A DNA stretch of 64,000 bases from Alkalihalobacillus bogoriensis ATCC BAA-922. GTDB lineage: Bacteria > Bacillota > Bacilli > Bacillales > Bacillaceae_F. Location: the NCBI RefSeq assembly GCF_000621445.1, contig NZ_JHYI01000013.1, positions 124,001-188,000 on the forward strand, in the 5' to 3' direction. Made by a program: the position numbers and the translations under genes. Under the pieces are notes generated by a model. That model was given only the letters and a program-made list of their open reading frames with translations. It was not told the origin of the DNA and made no database searches. Positions 52,646-60,660 of the stretch are shown piece by piece. The stretch's first letter is position 1. The number at the start of each line of letters is the position of its first letter.

Positions 52646-53353
52646 TTAATGGGATATATTTTTTCGACTATTATTCTGTGTTTGCGGTTCATTTACCCGA
52701 TAACCTTGACCATAAACGGTAGAAATAAACGTTCGATTGATTTTTTCCCGTAGATTAGAAATGTGGACATCAATTCCTCTACGTTGCAAGTGAACAGCCG
52801 TGCTCCAGATGACTTGAGATAACTCTTGTCTTGATAGAGTTTTGCCTTTATTTTGTACGAGGTGAAACAGAAGACGAAATTCGATTGGAGTGAGTTCAAT
52901 CACTTTTTTTCCATACGTTACTTTCATTGTATTCGCACAAATTTCTAAGCTTCCAATGACATATTTATTTATCGGCTCTTCACTTGGCTCTCGTTCAGTG
53001 CGGCGAAGCAATGTTCGAAAACGTGCTAGCAACTCTCGGTGGCTATATGGCTTTGTCATATAATAATCGGCGCCTTTTTCTAGCGCTAACACTTTTGTAA
53101 ATACATCGGTAACCGAACTGATTATAACTATAGGGACTGCCGCATCAATCACTCGAATATCCGAACAAATATCTATTCCACTAAGTCCTTGTAATTCAAG
53201 CTCTAATACGATTAAATCTGCCCCATCGAAAAAGAGAACTTCTTTTAATTCATCAAAACATGTCACTTCCATTACTTTATAGCCTTCTCCTACTAAGTAA
53301 TGAAAAGACTGAGAAGCTTCACATTCATTAAGAATAAGAATCCTCTGCGCCAC
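52646..53353 (-). CDS. Atypical OmpR-family response regulator (Glu in place of phosphoacceptor Asp)
   Basis: About 235 residues: a receiver domain (1-120) and a winged-helix DNA-binding domain (about 135-230, ELTPIEFRLLFHLVQNKGKT ... ISTVYGQGYRVNEPQ). In the receiver, the usual acidic pair is replaced in RILILNECEAS, and the phosphoacceptor Asp is Glu in LIVLELELQGLSGIDI. The switch Thr is Ser (IVIISSV), while the conserved Lys remains (YMTKPYS). No histidine kinase is nearby. It is probably phosphorylation-independent. I chose the GTG at 53353 with GGGGTG upstream. It lies between the phn genes and phnF, and its target is unknown. Confidence 0.85.
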   Translation of the reverse strand: MAQRILILNECEASQSFHYLVGEGYKVMEVTCFDELKEVLFFDGADLIVLELELQGLSGIDICSDIRVIDAAVPIVIISSVTDVFTKVLALEKGADYYMTKPYSHRELLARFRTLLRRTEREPSEEPINKYVIGSLEICANTMKVTYGKKVIELTPIEFRLLFHLVQNKGKTLSRQELSQVIWSTAVHLQRRGIDVHISNLREKINRTFISTVYGQGYRVNEPQTQNNSRKNISH

Positions 53354-53444
53354 CAATTTCACCCCAATCTATTTTTTCTTATTTTACCTTGAGGAATGAG
53401 ATTTGTTTGTATATCTTTCGTTAACAATCATTTACATTCATGTA

Positions 53445-53520
53445 AAGAAAAACACAGGAGCGTCTTTTCTTTACTCGAAATGCGAAGCCCTGTCCACCTT
53501 GCTATACCATTTTTTTTATA
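53445..53520. repeat. R1 dispersed intergenic repeat, copy d (short form)
   Basis: AAGAAAAACACAGGAGCGTC with TTTTCTTTACTCGAAATGCG, AAGCCCTGTCC and CTATACCATTTTTTTTATA: the two ends of R1 joined without the central AACAGTGAA and AAGCTTTCAAAGCTT blocks. It lies between phnL and the response regulator, upstream of the latter. Confidence 0.65.
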
Positions 53521-53535
53521 TGTAAAGAGAAAAAA

Positions 53536-53568
53536 GTGCAAAAAAGTCCAATTTATACTTTTTTGCAC
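53536..53568 (-). terminator. Terminator of the phn operon
   Basis: Perfect 12-bp stem GTGCAAAAAAGT / ACTTTTTTGCAC with a nine-base loop and a TTTTTT run on the minus strand, 7 bp after the phnL stop. Confidence 0.85.
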
Positions 53569-53574
53569 ATCTAT

Positions 53575-54288
53575 TTATATTGTCACTTCTTTTGTTAAAC
53601 AGCCTTCTTTCATCTTATACGTATGGTCCACAACAGCTTCCATAAATTCTAAATCGTGAAAAATCCCAATCATACTCGTTCCTGCTTGCTTGAGGTTTTC
53701 AATCATTTCCTTTACATATCTTTTTGAATTATGATCAAGCGATGCGGTTGGTTCATCGAGCAAAAGGAGTCGAGGTTTTTTTACCATTGCTCTTGCCAAA
53801 TTTAAACGAAGCTTTTCTCCCCCGCTAAAAGTATTCGGATAGGCATCCCATAGTTTTTCAGGGATATTAAAGTGAAATAACATTTCTTCGGCTTTATGGC
53901 TCGCTTCTTGTTTCGATACATTCATTTCAATTAGCGTTTCCATGATGATATCTTTAGCCGTCACTCTTGGGAGCACTTGTAAAAATTGTGATACATAACC
54001 GATTTCCTTCATTCGCACTCGTAAAATTTGTTGTTCCTTCACTTGGACTAAATCTATCCTTCCAAACTCATTTGAGTCGTAATAGATTTCGCCTGAAGAA
54101 GGCAAATACGTACGAAACAAACATTTCAGTAGCGTTGATTTCCCTGCTCCACTTTTTCCTGTAATACCAATGAATTCCCCTTCTTGTAACTGAAAAGAAA
54201 CATGTGAACAGCCTATCATTTCTTTTTGCTGCTTCTGATACAATGTAAATGTTTTACATAGGTCGTTTACTTCTAATACGATCGCCAT
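53575..54288 (-). CDS. phnL: PhnL, ABC-type ATPase subunit of the C-P lyase system
   Basis: A 237-residue ATP-binding protein. VLEVNDLCKTFTLYQKQQKE opens the domain; Walker A is ITGKSGAGKSTLLKCLF, the signature FSGGEKLRLNLARAMV and Walker B LLLLDEPTASLD. PhnL joins PhnG-J and PhnK in the C-P lyase machinery; it is not a transporter ATPase. The start at 54288 gives the usual PhnL length, while the upstream extension to 54408 would run inside phnM. It lies 13 bp after phnM and is the last gene before the terminator. Confidence 0.93.
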   Translation of the reverse strand: MAIVLEVNDLCKTFTLYQKQQKEMIGCSHVSFQLQEGEFIGITGKSGAGKSTLLKCLFRTYLPSSGEIYYDSNEFGRIDLVQVKEQQILRVRMKEIGYVSQFLQVLPRVTAKDIIMETLIEMNVSKQEASHKAEEMLFHFNIPEKLWDAYPNTFSGGEKLRLNLARAMVKKPRLLLLDEPTASLDHNSKRYVKEMIENLKQAGTSMIGIFHDLEFMEAVVDHTYKMKEGCLTKEVTI

Positions 54289-54301
54289 AGTTCTTCCCCA
54301 C

Positions 54302-55492
54302 CTACACTTGTATTGAAGATGTTTGTTTAATATAATGTAGCCCACAGACGAGATTTCCTCCAACAAACACTTGTTCAATAATCGGAGTCTCTTCTTTTTC
54401 ATTAACAACTAATATGTCTGCTGTTTTCCCTTCTGTAATCGACCCAAACTCCTGAGAGATCCCAAGTGCTTTTGCTGGATTTAAGCTAACAAGATTCATA
54501 GCAAATGGAAGCTCATATTGGTGCTTTTTCCATAAGTGAAACACCGCTTGAATCATTGAAGGTGGATAATAATCTGAACAAAGGACATCTATTACGCCCT
54601 CTTTCAATGCCTCTAATGCGGAAAGATTCTCACTATGTGAACGTCCTAATATGACATTCGGTGCACCCATAACGGTGTGTAAACCTCTTGCTTTCGCTTC
54701 TTTTGCGATAGAAAGCTCAATTGGAAACTCACTAATCGAAACGTCCCATCCTTCCATAGCTTCCAATTTATCAATAGAATCATCATCGTGTGAAGCTAAA
54801 GGAATATGATGCTTTGCAGCTAAACTAGCTAGTTTTTGTAAAATGCTCGGATCAATTTTCGGTAAGTTTTTCTTTTCTTTTAATATTTCCATTGTTTCTT
54901 CTTCTGTATAATGATTTTGACTCATCATTAATTGCTTTTGTAACTCTATATTTCGCCATTGCCCTTGACCTGGTGTATGGTCCATAAAAGAAAGTTGATC
55001 GATAACACCATGTTCAATAAATTCTTCAACGACGTGAACAGCTTCTCTGTTTGTAATTTCAAAACGGAGATGTAATTTATGCCGAACTAAATGTTCTTGC
55101 CTTGCTAATTCTTTTAGTTTATAAAATAATGACCGAACAAGGTCGTTTTGCCGTAAATACTTATCAGTCCGCTCTCCTAACATACTTAATGAATGATAAA
55201 TCGTTGTAATTCCTTGAACAGCTAATTTCCGTTCTAATTCAAAAAAAGATAGTTCGATAGGAAAAACACTTCCTGGTCTCGGTTGAATTTCTCGTTCAAT
55301 CGTATCACTATGTGTATCAATTAAGCCTGGCATAATCCATTTTCCAGTTGCATCAACGTCAGATGAATTAGGTGAGTAAATAGGGGTATTGGTGATGTTT
55401 GTGATTCGTCCTTGTTCAATTTCAACGGTTCCATTTTTAATGATCGATGTTGGAGTTACAATATTCCCTCCATAAATACGATAGTTATTCAT
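54302..55492 (-). CDS. phnM: PhnM, alpha-D-ribose 1-methylphosphonate 5-triphosphate diphosphatase
   Basis: An amidohydrolase-fold enzyme of 396 residues that removes pyrophosphate from ribose-1-phosphonate 5-triphosphate before C-P bond cleavage. The metal site is visible as WIMPGLIDTHSDTIEREIQP (PhnM-type HSD in place of H-x-H); other ligands lie in HKLHLRFEITN, IPLASHDDDSIDK and VLCSDYYPPS. PGSVFPIELSFFELERKLA is typical of PhnM. It lies between phnK (20 bp) and phnL (13 bp). This K-M-L order differs from the E. coli K-L-M order. Confidence 0.95.
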   Translation of the reverse strand: MNNYRIYGGNIVTPTSIIKNGTVEIEQGRITNITNTPIYSPNSSDVDATGKWIMPGLIDTHSDTIEREIQPRPGSVFPIELSFFELERKLAVQGITTIYHSLSMLGERTDKYLRQNDLVRSLFYKLKELARQEHLVRHKLHLRFEITNREAVHVVEEFIEHGVIDQLSFMDHTPGQGQWRNIELQKQLMMSQNHYTEEETMEILKEKKNLPKIDPSILQKLASLAAKHHIPLASHDDDSIDKLEAMEGWDVSISEFPIELSIAKEAKARGLHTVMGAPNVILGRSHSENLSALEALKEGVIDVLCSDYYPPSMIQAVFHLWKKHQYELPFAMNLVSLNPAKALGISQEFGSITEGKTADILVVNEKEETPIIEQVFVGGNLVCGLHYIKQTSSIQV

Positions 55493-55512
55493 CCATACTC
55501 CTCCTCATTTTG

Positions 55513-56367
55513 TTACAACATCGAATTAATTAATAGCTGGGAATATTCATGCTGCGGGTCTTCGATAATTTGGTCTGTTAACCCTTCTTCTACAATTCTT
55601 CCATTTTTCATGACAATTGTTCGTTGTGTTAACATTTTAATAACGGAAAAGTCATGGGAAATGACGATCATGGCTACATGTAATTCTCGCTGGATTTCAC
55701 GAATTAAATCAAGTACTTTTGCTTGAACAGAAACATCTAAGCCTGTTGTTACTTCATCTAATAATAATATGGGTGGCTCGTTCGCTAATGCTTTTGAAAT
55801 TTGAACGCGTTGTTGCATTCCCCCACTAAAATATTTTGGTAAGTCGTCCATTCGTGCTAATGGGATTTCTGTTTTCTTCAACAATTCCTTTGCACGCTCT
55901 CGAATTTTTCCAACATGATATAAATCAGCCGTTAATAGCTTTTCAGCGATATTCCCACCACTGCTAAAATCAAGCCGTAACCCAAGATGTGGATGTTGAT
56001 AAACCATTCCCATCAAATGATTTCGAATCCACCTTTTTTTTTGGTTATTAAGAGTCAATATATTTTCCTGCATTCCGTCATAACAATCTAAATACACTTG
56101 ACCAGAAGTTGCTTGTTCATCAAAATATAACATTTTTACAAACGTACTTTTTCCCGAACCGCTTTCGCCGACAATACCTAAAATTTCACCGTGATATAAA
56201 TCAAAACTCAGATTAGAACAGGCAACAATCGAACCACATACAGGACAAATATTACTTCCAAAAGCCGGACCAGTTAGCTCATCACATTGATAGCACCCTT
56301 TTCCATATCGTTTTGTCACATTTCTTACTTTCATAATCGGTTCTTGCCAATACGCCGGCTCATTCAT
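55513..56367 (-). CDS. phnK: PhnK, ABC-type ATPase subunit of C-P lyase, with CxxC insertion
   Basis: A 284-residue ATPase that docks on the PhnGHIJ core. Walker A is GIVGESGSGKSTFVKML, the signature FSGGMQQRVQISKAL and Walker B LLLDEVTTGLD. Near the N-terminus there is an extra segment GCYQCDELTGPAFGSNICPV followed by CGSIVAC, with two C-x-x-C pairs that could bind a metal; E. coli PhnK lacks it. The C-terminus resembles oligopeptide transporter ATPases (VISHDFSVIKMLTQRTIVMK), as is normal for PhnK. The start overlaps phnJ by 8 bp. Confidence 0.94.
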   Translation of the reverse strand: MNEPAYWQEPIMKVRNVTKRYGKGCYQCDELTGPAFGSNICPVCGSIVACSNLSFDLYHGEILGIVGESGSGKSTFVKMLYFDEQATSGQVYLDCYDGMQENILTLNNQKKRWIRNHLMGMVYQHPHLGLRLDFSSGGNIAEKLLTADLYHVGKIRERAKELLKKTEIPLARMDDLPKYFSGGMQQRVQISKALANEPPILLLDEVTTGLDVSVQAKVLDLIREIQRELHVAMIVISHDFSVIKMLTQRTIVMKNGRIVEEGLTDQIIEDPQHEYSQLLINSML

Positions 56368-57232
56368 CCCATGCCCCTCCTATCATGACTGACTTTCCCG
56401 CTTGTTGGTTTCGGCGTTTTAAACAATAGCTCGTATCTGAACAACAATATTGAACGTTTCCTGTTTCTTGATCATAGACTTCATCGAGAAATGATGTTTC
56501 GCTATGACAGTACATACAAGATATCCCTTTATGTTTTTCTTTTTGAAACCGATAATCTTCAAACTGCAATGGAATTACATCCGTATGGGGAGGAATCGCA
56601 TAAATGCGCTTTTCTCTTCCTGCTCCGAATAAAAATAACGTTTTTGCTTGATGAAGTTTAGGTACATCAAATCTAGGAATCGGAGACGGGTCCATAATGT
56701 AACGATGGTGAACCGTAACAGGATATCTAGCAGCAATCGTAATTTCTCCCCATTTCACAATATTTTCATATAGAAGAACCCACAATTTGCTATAATCTCT
56801 CTCCCCATGCATTTCTCGTGTTTTCTTTTCGCTCGGTTCTACTTTCCGTAATGGCTCTGGCAGTGGAACTTGAAAAACAAGAATTTGTTCTTTTGTCATT
56901 TTTTCTTCAGGGATACGGTGCCTTGTTTGAATGATGCTTGCTTGTAATGTATCTGTCGTTGTTTCAACACCGGTTGTTTGTTCGATTAATTCACGAATGT
57001 TACAAGCATTCACACTATCATCACAGCCTTGGTCGATGACTTTTACACAGTCATGTTCACCAACAATCGACAGTGTCACTTGAAGTCCACCTGTCCCCCA
57101 TCCTCTTGCAATCGGCATTTCCCTTGAACCAAATGGGACTTGATACCCTGGAATTGCCACTGCTTTTAAAATTGCACGACGAATTTCCTTTTTCGTATTT
57201 TCATCTAAAAAAGCGTAATTGTATTTATTCAT
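56360..57232 (-). CDS. phnJ: PhnJ, radical SAM C-P lyase catalytic subunit
   Basis: The 290-residue enzyme that cleaves the C-P bond using S-adenosylmethionine. The unusual iron-sulfur motif C-x2-C-x21-C is intact (CMYCHSETSF... to the second Cys of QYCCSDTSYC), and the Cys six residues after the last ligand, the thiyl radical residue of E. coli PhnJ (Cys272), is also present. The N-terminal AFLDENTKKEIRRAILKAVA and GWGTGGLQVTLSIVG are conserved. It overlaps phnI and phnK by 8 bp each, showing tight coupling of the complex subunits. Confidence 0.97.
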   Translation of the reverse strand: MNKYNYAFLDENTKKEIRRAILKAVAIPGYQVPFGSREMPIARGWGTGGLQVTLSIVGEHDCVKVIDQGCDDSVNACNIRELIEQTTGVETTTDTLQASIIQTRHRIPEEKMTKEQILVFQVPLPEPLRKVEPSEKKTREMHGERDYSKLWVLLYENIVKWGEITIAARYPVTVHHRYIMDPSPIPRFDVPKLHQAKTLFLFGAGREKRIYAIPPHTDVIPLQFEDYRFQKEKHKGISCMYCHSETSFLDEVYDQETGNVQYCCSDTSYCLKRRNQQAGKSVMIGGAWDE

Positions 57233-58343
57233 CGTCGTCTGCCCTTCTCTCTTGGATTGACCGTAATCTTGAAAGACCTGCTTGAAATGTCACATAATGT
57301 GGGAGTTTCCAGTGGGAGACAAAACCTGACGCCTCAATCCCATCAATGTGATACAATACGAATTCCTCATCTTCTGCAGGTGCACTCGGCTCGTCAACTT
57401 CCATCGCTCGATCTAATGTCGCCATAGACATTGCCTTTAGTTCATTTTGACCAAAGCAAAGACCATACCCGATTGTATATTTTGCTTCTTCTTTTTTCTC
57501 TGTTTCTTTTCGCCCTGCTCGCAGTTTTGCAATGACTTCAATTTCTGTCAGCATGACTTTTCCAATATAGATTTTTTCTTGGTCAAAAATAGGATGCCGA
57601 ATATAAACAGGTACATAGCCAACTCGAAGTTCTCCTAACGTTGGATGTACACTTCCATATCCTCTAGCTGTTGAATACGCCAATGCCATCATCGTACCTG
57701 TTTCTCCTCGTGCCATAGACTGAAGCCGCACAGGTCTTGTTTCAGGAAGCTGAATCGACCTTCTCGTAATATCTTCTTTCTGAATCGTATGAGCATTATT
57801 TATTTTCCGGTTTTCAACTAAACCTTGGCTTCGTAACATCTCAATTACTCTCGGAAACGTTGGTATTTCCGTTTGGTTGACAAGGTCAGCATCAGGTAAA
57901 CATTCCGTTAAAAAAGCTTGAATATCCGCTTCTGATTCCTCAGTTAAGTCAAATTGCAACATTCGTTTACTGTAATCTGTTGTGGGCCCTAGAAATTGAC
58001 CTCCGGGAATATTTTTAAATGTAGCTGAAATTCTCCGGATCACTTGCATATTTTCTGTATCTACCAAAATAGAATGGTGATTTCGAGGTAATGTCGAGCG
58101 AAATGCTCTCATCATAAAGGATGCTTCAATGGAATCTCCTTCTGCTTGTTTTAATGCGAGAGCTGCTAAGTCAGGGTCGTAGAGAGAACCTTCGCCCATC
58201 ACTTTATCTACAGCTAACCGAAATTGATCTTTAATCTGTTGAATTTCTAAAGGTAAGCTGCCACCTTTTATCCGGTAATAGTGTAATAGTTTTTCTGCTT
58301 CTTTAATTGCCTCTTGGCCACCTTTTACAGCAACATACGCCAT
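57225..58343 (-). CDS. phnI: PhnI, C-P lyase core subunit
   Basis: The 372-residue subunit that, with PhnG and PhnH (and L), replaces adenine of ATP with the phosphonate to form ribose-1-phosphonate triphosphate. It is recognisable from MAYVAVKGGQEAIKEAEKLL, the Arg/Gly-rich MARGETGTMMALAYSTARGY, and HPTLGELRVGYVPVYI. Length equals the family norm (about 360). The ATG lies directly at the phnH stop, and the end overlaps phnJ. Confidence 0.96.
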   Translation of the reverse strand: MAYVAVKGGQEAIKEAEKLLHYYRIKGGSLPLEIQQIKDQFRLAVDKVMGEGSLYDPDLAALALKQAEGDSIEASFMMRAFRSTLPRNHHSILVDTENMQVIRRISATFKNIPGGQFLGPTTDYSKRMLQFDLTEESEADIQAFLTECLPDADLVNQTEIPTFPRVIEMLRSQGLVENRKINNAHTIQKEDITRRSIQLPETRPVRLQSMARGETGTMMALAYSTARGYGSVHPTLGELRVGYVPVYIRHPIFDQEKIYIGKVMLTEIEVIAKLRAGRKETEKKEEAKYTIGYGLCFGQNELKAMSMATLDRAMEVDEPSAPAEDEEFVLYHIDGIEASGFVSHWKLPHYVTFQAGLSRLRSIQERRADDDE

Positions 58344-58937
58344 TTATAGCACCTCCCACGATAAAACACTCGTTCGTGGAACACACAGGACCGTTCCTAT
58401 TTCATCAACGGCTATAACGTCAAGGCCAAGCGGATAATCTGCATTACAGTCTTGAATTTGTGCTAATAATTTCGTTGACATACCTGAAAGATAAACGGTA
58501 TTTTCTCCATGAATACCAGGTCCTGATAAAGTTAACCGAACCACTTGTTCTTCTGCTATCACCGGTCCGTTCGAAATATGAGCAACCTGACAAATCATGG
58601 TGGTACTTTCATCTGGGTAAGAAAGTGTTCCTCGCTTTAAACAATGAATCTCGATTTCTTCTCTTCCTTTTACTAGGAAAAAATCACATTGGTCCATTTC
58701 GGCATATGATGCATAAGTAAGAAGCTGAATCGCTTGAATGCAACTGTTTGCTTTTTCTTGTACATAAAATGTCACTTCACGGTCAAATAATGTTGTAACA
58801 ACTTGAATGACATATGGATTAAAATCGTTTGTATGCATCCATACTGCTTTTGTAACATGACCTAACGTTCCTGGCCTTGCCATACAATCTAAAATCGTTC
58901 GAAAAACTTGTTGGGTTTGTTGTACTTCTGCTAGCAA
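58344..58937 (-). CDS. phnH: PhnH, C-P lyase core subunit
   Basis: The 197-residue subunit of the PhnGHIJ complex. Diagnostic segments are TQQVFRTILDCMARPGTLGH (the F-R-x-x-M-x-A-M/R-P-G pattern) and GPGIHGENTVYLSGMSTKLL. The protein has a PLP-transferase-like fold but binds no PLP in known members. It follows phnG by 12 bp with a good GGAGGAG Shine-Dalgarno and abuts phnI. Confidence 0.96.
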   Translation of the reverse strand: MLAEVQQTQQVFRTILDCMARPGTLGHVTKAVWMHTNDFNPYVIQVVTTLFDREVTFYVQEKANSCIQAIQLLTYASYAEMDQCDFFLVKGREEIEIHCLKRGTLSYPDESTTMICQVAHISNGPVIAEEQVVRLTLSGPGIHGENTVYLSGMSTKLLAQIQDCNADYPLGLDVIAVDEIGTVLCVPRTSVLSWEVL

Positions 58938-58949
58938 TGTTCACTCCTC

Positions 58950-59384
58950 CTATTCATCCATCACATCAAAGTTCACCTTTGTCCGATTCATCATGACAAA
59001 CTGTTTCTTTTTTTCAAACTCTTGCTGATGTCTCTTTACTTCAAGCCATTTCTCAATCTCAATTTTTATATCAACCCACTTTATTGAAGGGGAATGTAAA
59101 ACGGCATCAATAATGGCTAACGCTTTTCCTTTTTGTTCATGTTGGCCAAGGATAGCACTAAAACCTAAATCCCCATCAACAGATACTGTACATTCGGTAA
59201 TTAACAGTTCTCCGAGATTAAACATTTGCTCTTCGACTGATTCTTTAACTCTCATCATGACCAGACCAAGCTCAGGCTTTTTCATGACCGTTACTTCGGC
59301 CACTTCTTCAATTTGACCCACCCACTGAACTAACTCTTCTAATGGTGCTTCTGCTAGCACTTCTGAACGTAATGTTTGTTCCAC
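58950..59384 (-). CDS. phnG: PhnG, C-P lyase core subunit
   Basis: First gene of the operon. The protein of about 144 residues has RSEVLAEAPLEELVQWVGQI and the conserved V-M-M-R-V-K-E-S region LGLVMMRVKESVEEQMFNLG, then GELLITECTVSVDGDLGFSA and GKALAIIDAVLHSPS. I favour the GTG at 59384, with AAAGGGG 8 bp upstream, because the family begins close to this point; an ATG at 59420 gives 12 more residues but has no Shine-Dalgarno. A Pho-box-like array lies about 70-100 bp upstream. No phnCDE transporter is seen next to it. Confidence 0.9.
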   Translation of the reverse strand: MEQTLRSEVLAEAPLEELVQWVGQIEEVAEVTVMKKPELGLVMMRVKESVEEQMFNLGELLITECTVSVDGDLGFSAILGQHEQKGKALAIIDAVLHSPSIKWVDIKIEIEKWLEVKRHQQEFEKKKQFVMMNRTKVNFDVMDE

Positions 59385-59453
59385 AGCTTTAACCCCTTTC
59401 TGTTTCATTGATTCGATCATAACTTGTCGCCAACTTAGGAAAGGTTTTGTTTT

Positions 59454-59481
59454 TGTAAGAGATATGTAAACACAATGTAAA
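59454..59481 (-). promoter_or_regulatory. Pho-box-like array before phnG
   Basis: On the minus strand three hexamers TTTACA (59481-59476), TTTACA (59470-59465) and CTTACA (59459-59454) are each separated by exactly 5 bp, so the period is 11 bp. This matches the PhoP binding pattern known in B. subtilis (TT(A/C/T)A(C/T)A with about 5-bp spacers). It suggests induction of the C-P lyase genes on phosphate starvation. Confidence 0.65.
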
Positions 59482-59545
59482 GAAAAACGCGGAGCGTCTT
59501 TTCTTCCTAAACCAAAATTTTTATGCTTTCTTTTCTTTTAAAAAA
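59482..59545. repeat. R1 dispersed intergenic repeat, copy e (minimal form)
   Basis: AAGAAAAACGCGGAGCGTCT is joined directly to AAACCAAAATTTTTATGCTT, so only the outer ends of R1 remain. It lies between the Pho-box array and the terminator of the PHP gene. A tail-only fragment with the same TATGCTTTCTTATAT end is also present at about 60597-60615. Confidence 0.6.
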
Positions 59546-59546
59546 A

Positions 59547-59584
59547 GGTGTTCAAAAAGATTGTAATACATCTTTTTGAACACC
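59547..59584 (-). terminator. Terminator of the PHP phosphoesterase gene
   Basis: A 15-bp perfect stem GGTGTTCAAAAAGAT / ATCTTTTTGAACACC with an eight-base loop, followed by a T-rich run on the minus strand. It separates the PHP gene from the phn operon. Confidence 0.88.
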
Positions 59585-59599
59585 CTTTTTCCGAATGAA

Positions 59600-60454
59600 T
59601 TAATAAGAATGGGCACTCTCTCGTCTTCTTTTTAACGCTTCCACATTTTCTAATCCTAGATTTCTACATCCCAACTCTGTAGGACCATACTCTCCGTGGA
59701 AGTCAGACCCACCAGTTTGGACTAGGTTATAGGCAGCTGCAATATGTTTACAATGCTCCTCATCTTGTTTCGTATGATCAGCATGATAGACTTCAATTCC
59801 TTCTAATCCATAGTTGACCCATTCTGGAATCGCATCATAATTATTAAACTGACCAGGATGCGCAATAACCGGTACACCACCGGCCTCTTTAATCACACGT
59901 ATTGCGTCTAACACATCAATGTATTGAAGCGGTATATACGCTTTCCCTTGCTGACCGTCTTGAGTTCTTCTTGAAAAAAGAATTTTGTATAATGGACTAT
60001 AAATTTCATCTGTATACCCTGCTTCAATTAGCGCGTGCATAATATGTTGCTTGTACACTCCTGTTCCTTTTTCCGCATATTGACACACTTGTTCCCATGT
60101 AATCTCGTAACCTGCCTCGACTATTTTTTCGACCATAAGCTTGGAATTTTTATGTCTCCCTTTAATAAATGGGTTGCATAATCCTTCAATTGCAGGATGG
60201 TTCGGTATAACATAATACCCTAAAATATGTGCCCTAGTGTTCCGTTTAAAATCAAAAGCTGAGATTTCAATGCCTGGGATAATCTCGATTCCTACTTCTT
60301 TACCAATGCTAGACGCTTCTTCTAATCCCTTTGTTGTGTCGTGATCGGTTATCGCTAAATGTGTAATTCCCTTTTGTTTTGCCAAATGAATAACTTCATG
60401 CGTGGACATTGAGTTATCTGAAATATTTGTATGACAATGCAAATCAATAGTCAT
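59600..60454 (-). CDS. PHP-domain phosphoesterase (candidate PhnPP-type or nucleoside bisphosphate phosphatase)
   Basis: A 284-residue PHP-family metal phosphoesterase. Metal ligands are seen in DLHCHTNISDNSMSTHEVIH, AITDHDTTKGLEEA, IPGIEISAF, GGVPVIAHPGQFNNY and TGGSDFHGEYGP. Relatives hydrolyse 3',5'-nucleoside bisphosphates; another PHP member (PhnPP) opens and dephosphorylates the cyclic ribose phosphate produced by C-P lyase. The location immediately upstream of phnG and the lack of a phnP gene in the window make the second role attractive, but a strong terminator between the two argues against a shared transcript. Confidence 0.85.
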   Translation of the reverse strand: MTIDLHCHTNISDNSMSTHEVIHLAKQKGITHLAITDHDTTKGLEEASSIGKEVGIEIIPGIEISAFDFKRNTRAHILGYYVIPNHPAIEGLCNPFIKGRHKNSKLMVEKIVEAGYEITWEQVCQYAEKGTGVYKQHIMHALIEAGYTDEIYSPLYKILFSRRTQDGQQGKAYIPLQYIDVLDAIRVIKEAGGVPVIAHPGQFNNYDAIPEWVNYGLEGIEVYHADHTKQDEEHCKHIAAAYNLVQTGGSDFHGEYGPTELGCRNLGLENVEALKRRRESAHSY

Positions 60455-60615
60455 AATCTTCCTCCTGTTCAGTTTGAACTCTCCTTTTTCTCCACCCTTA
60501 ATATTGCCATTTTAATATGGAGTAATTGTGAGTCTACTGTAAAACACTGTTCAGATTTTATTAATAGATTGTTAAAAGAAGACGTCTTGCAAAATTTTAT
60601 GCTTTCTTATATATT

Positions 60616-60650
60616 AAAAAAGCTCAAAGGAATTTTCCTTTGAGCTTTTT
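60616..60650 (-). terminator. Terminator of the YesL-like gene transcript
   Basis: Perfect 16-bp stem AAAAAGCTCAAAGGAA / TTCCTTTGAGCTTTTT, with T6 on the minus strand. It lies beyond R2 array C, 208 bp from the end of the YesL-like gene. Confidence 0.8.
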
Positions 60651-60660
60651 GCGTTCGTTT

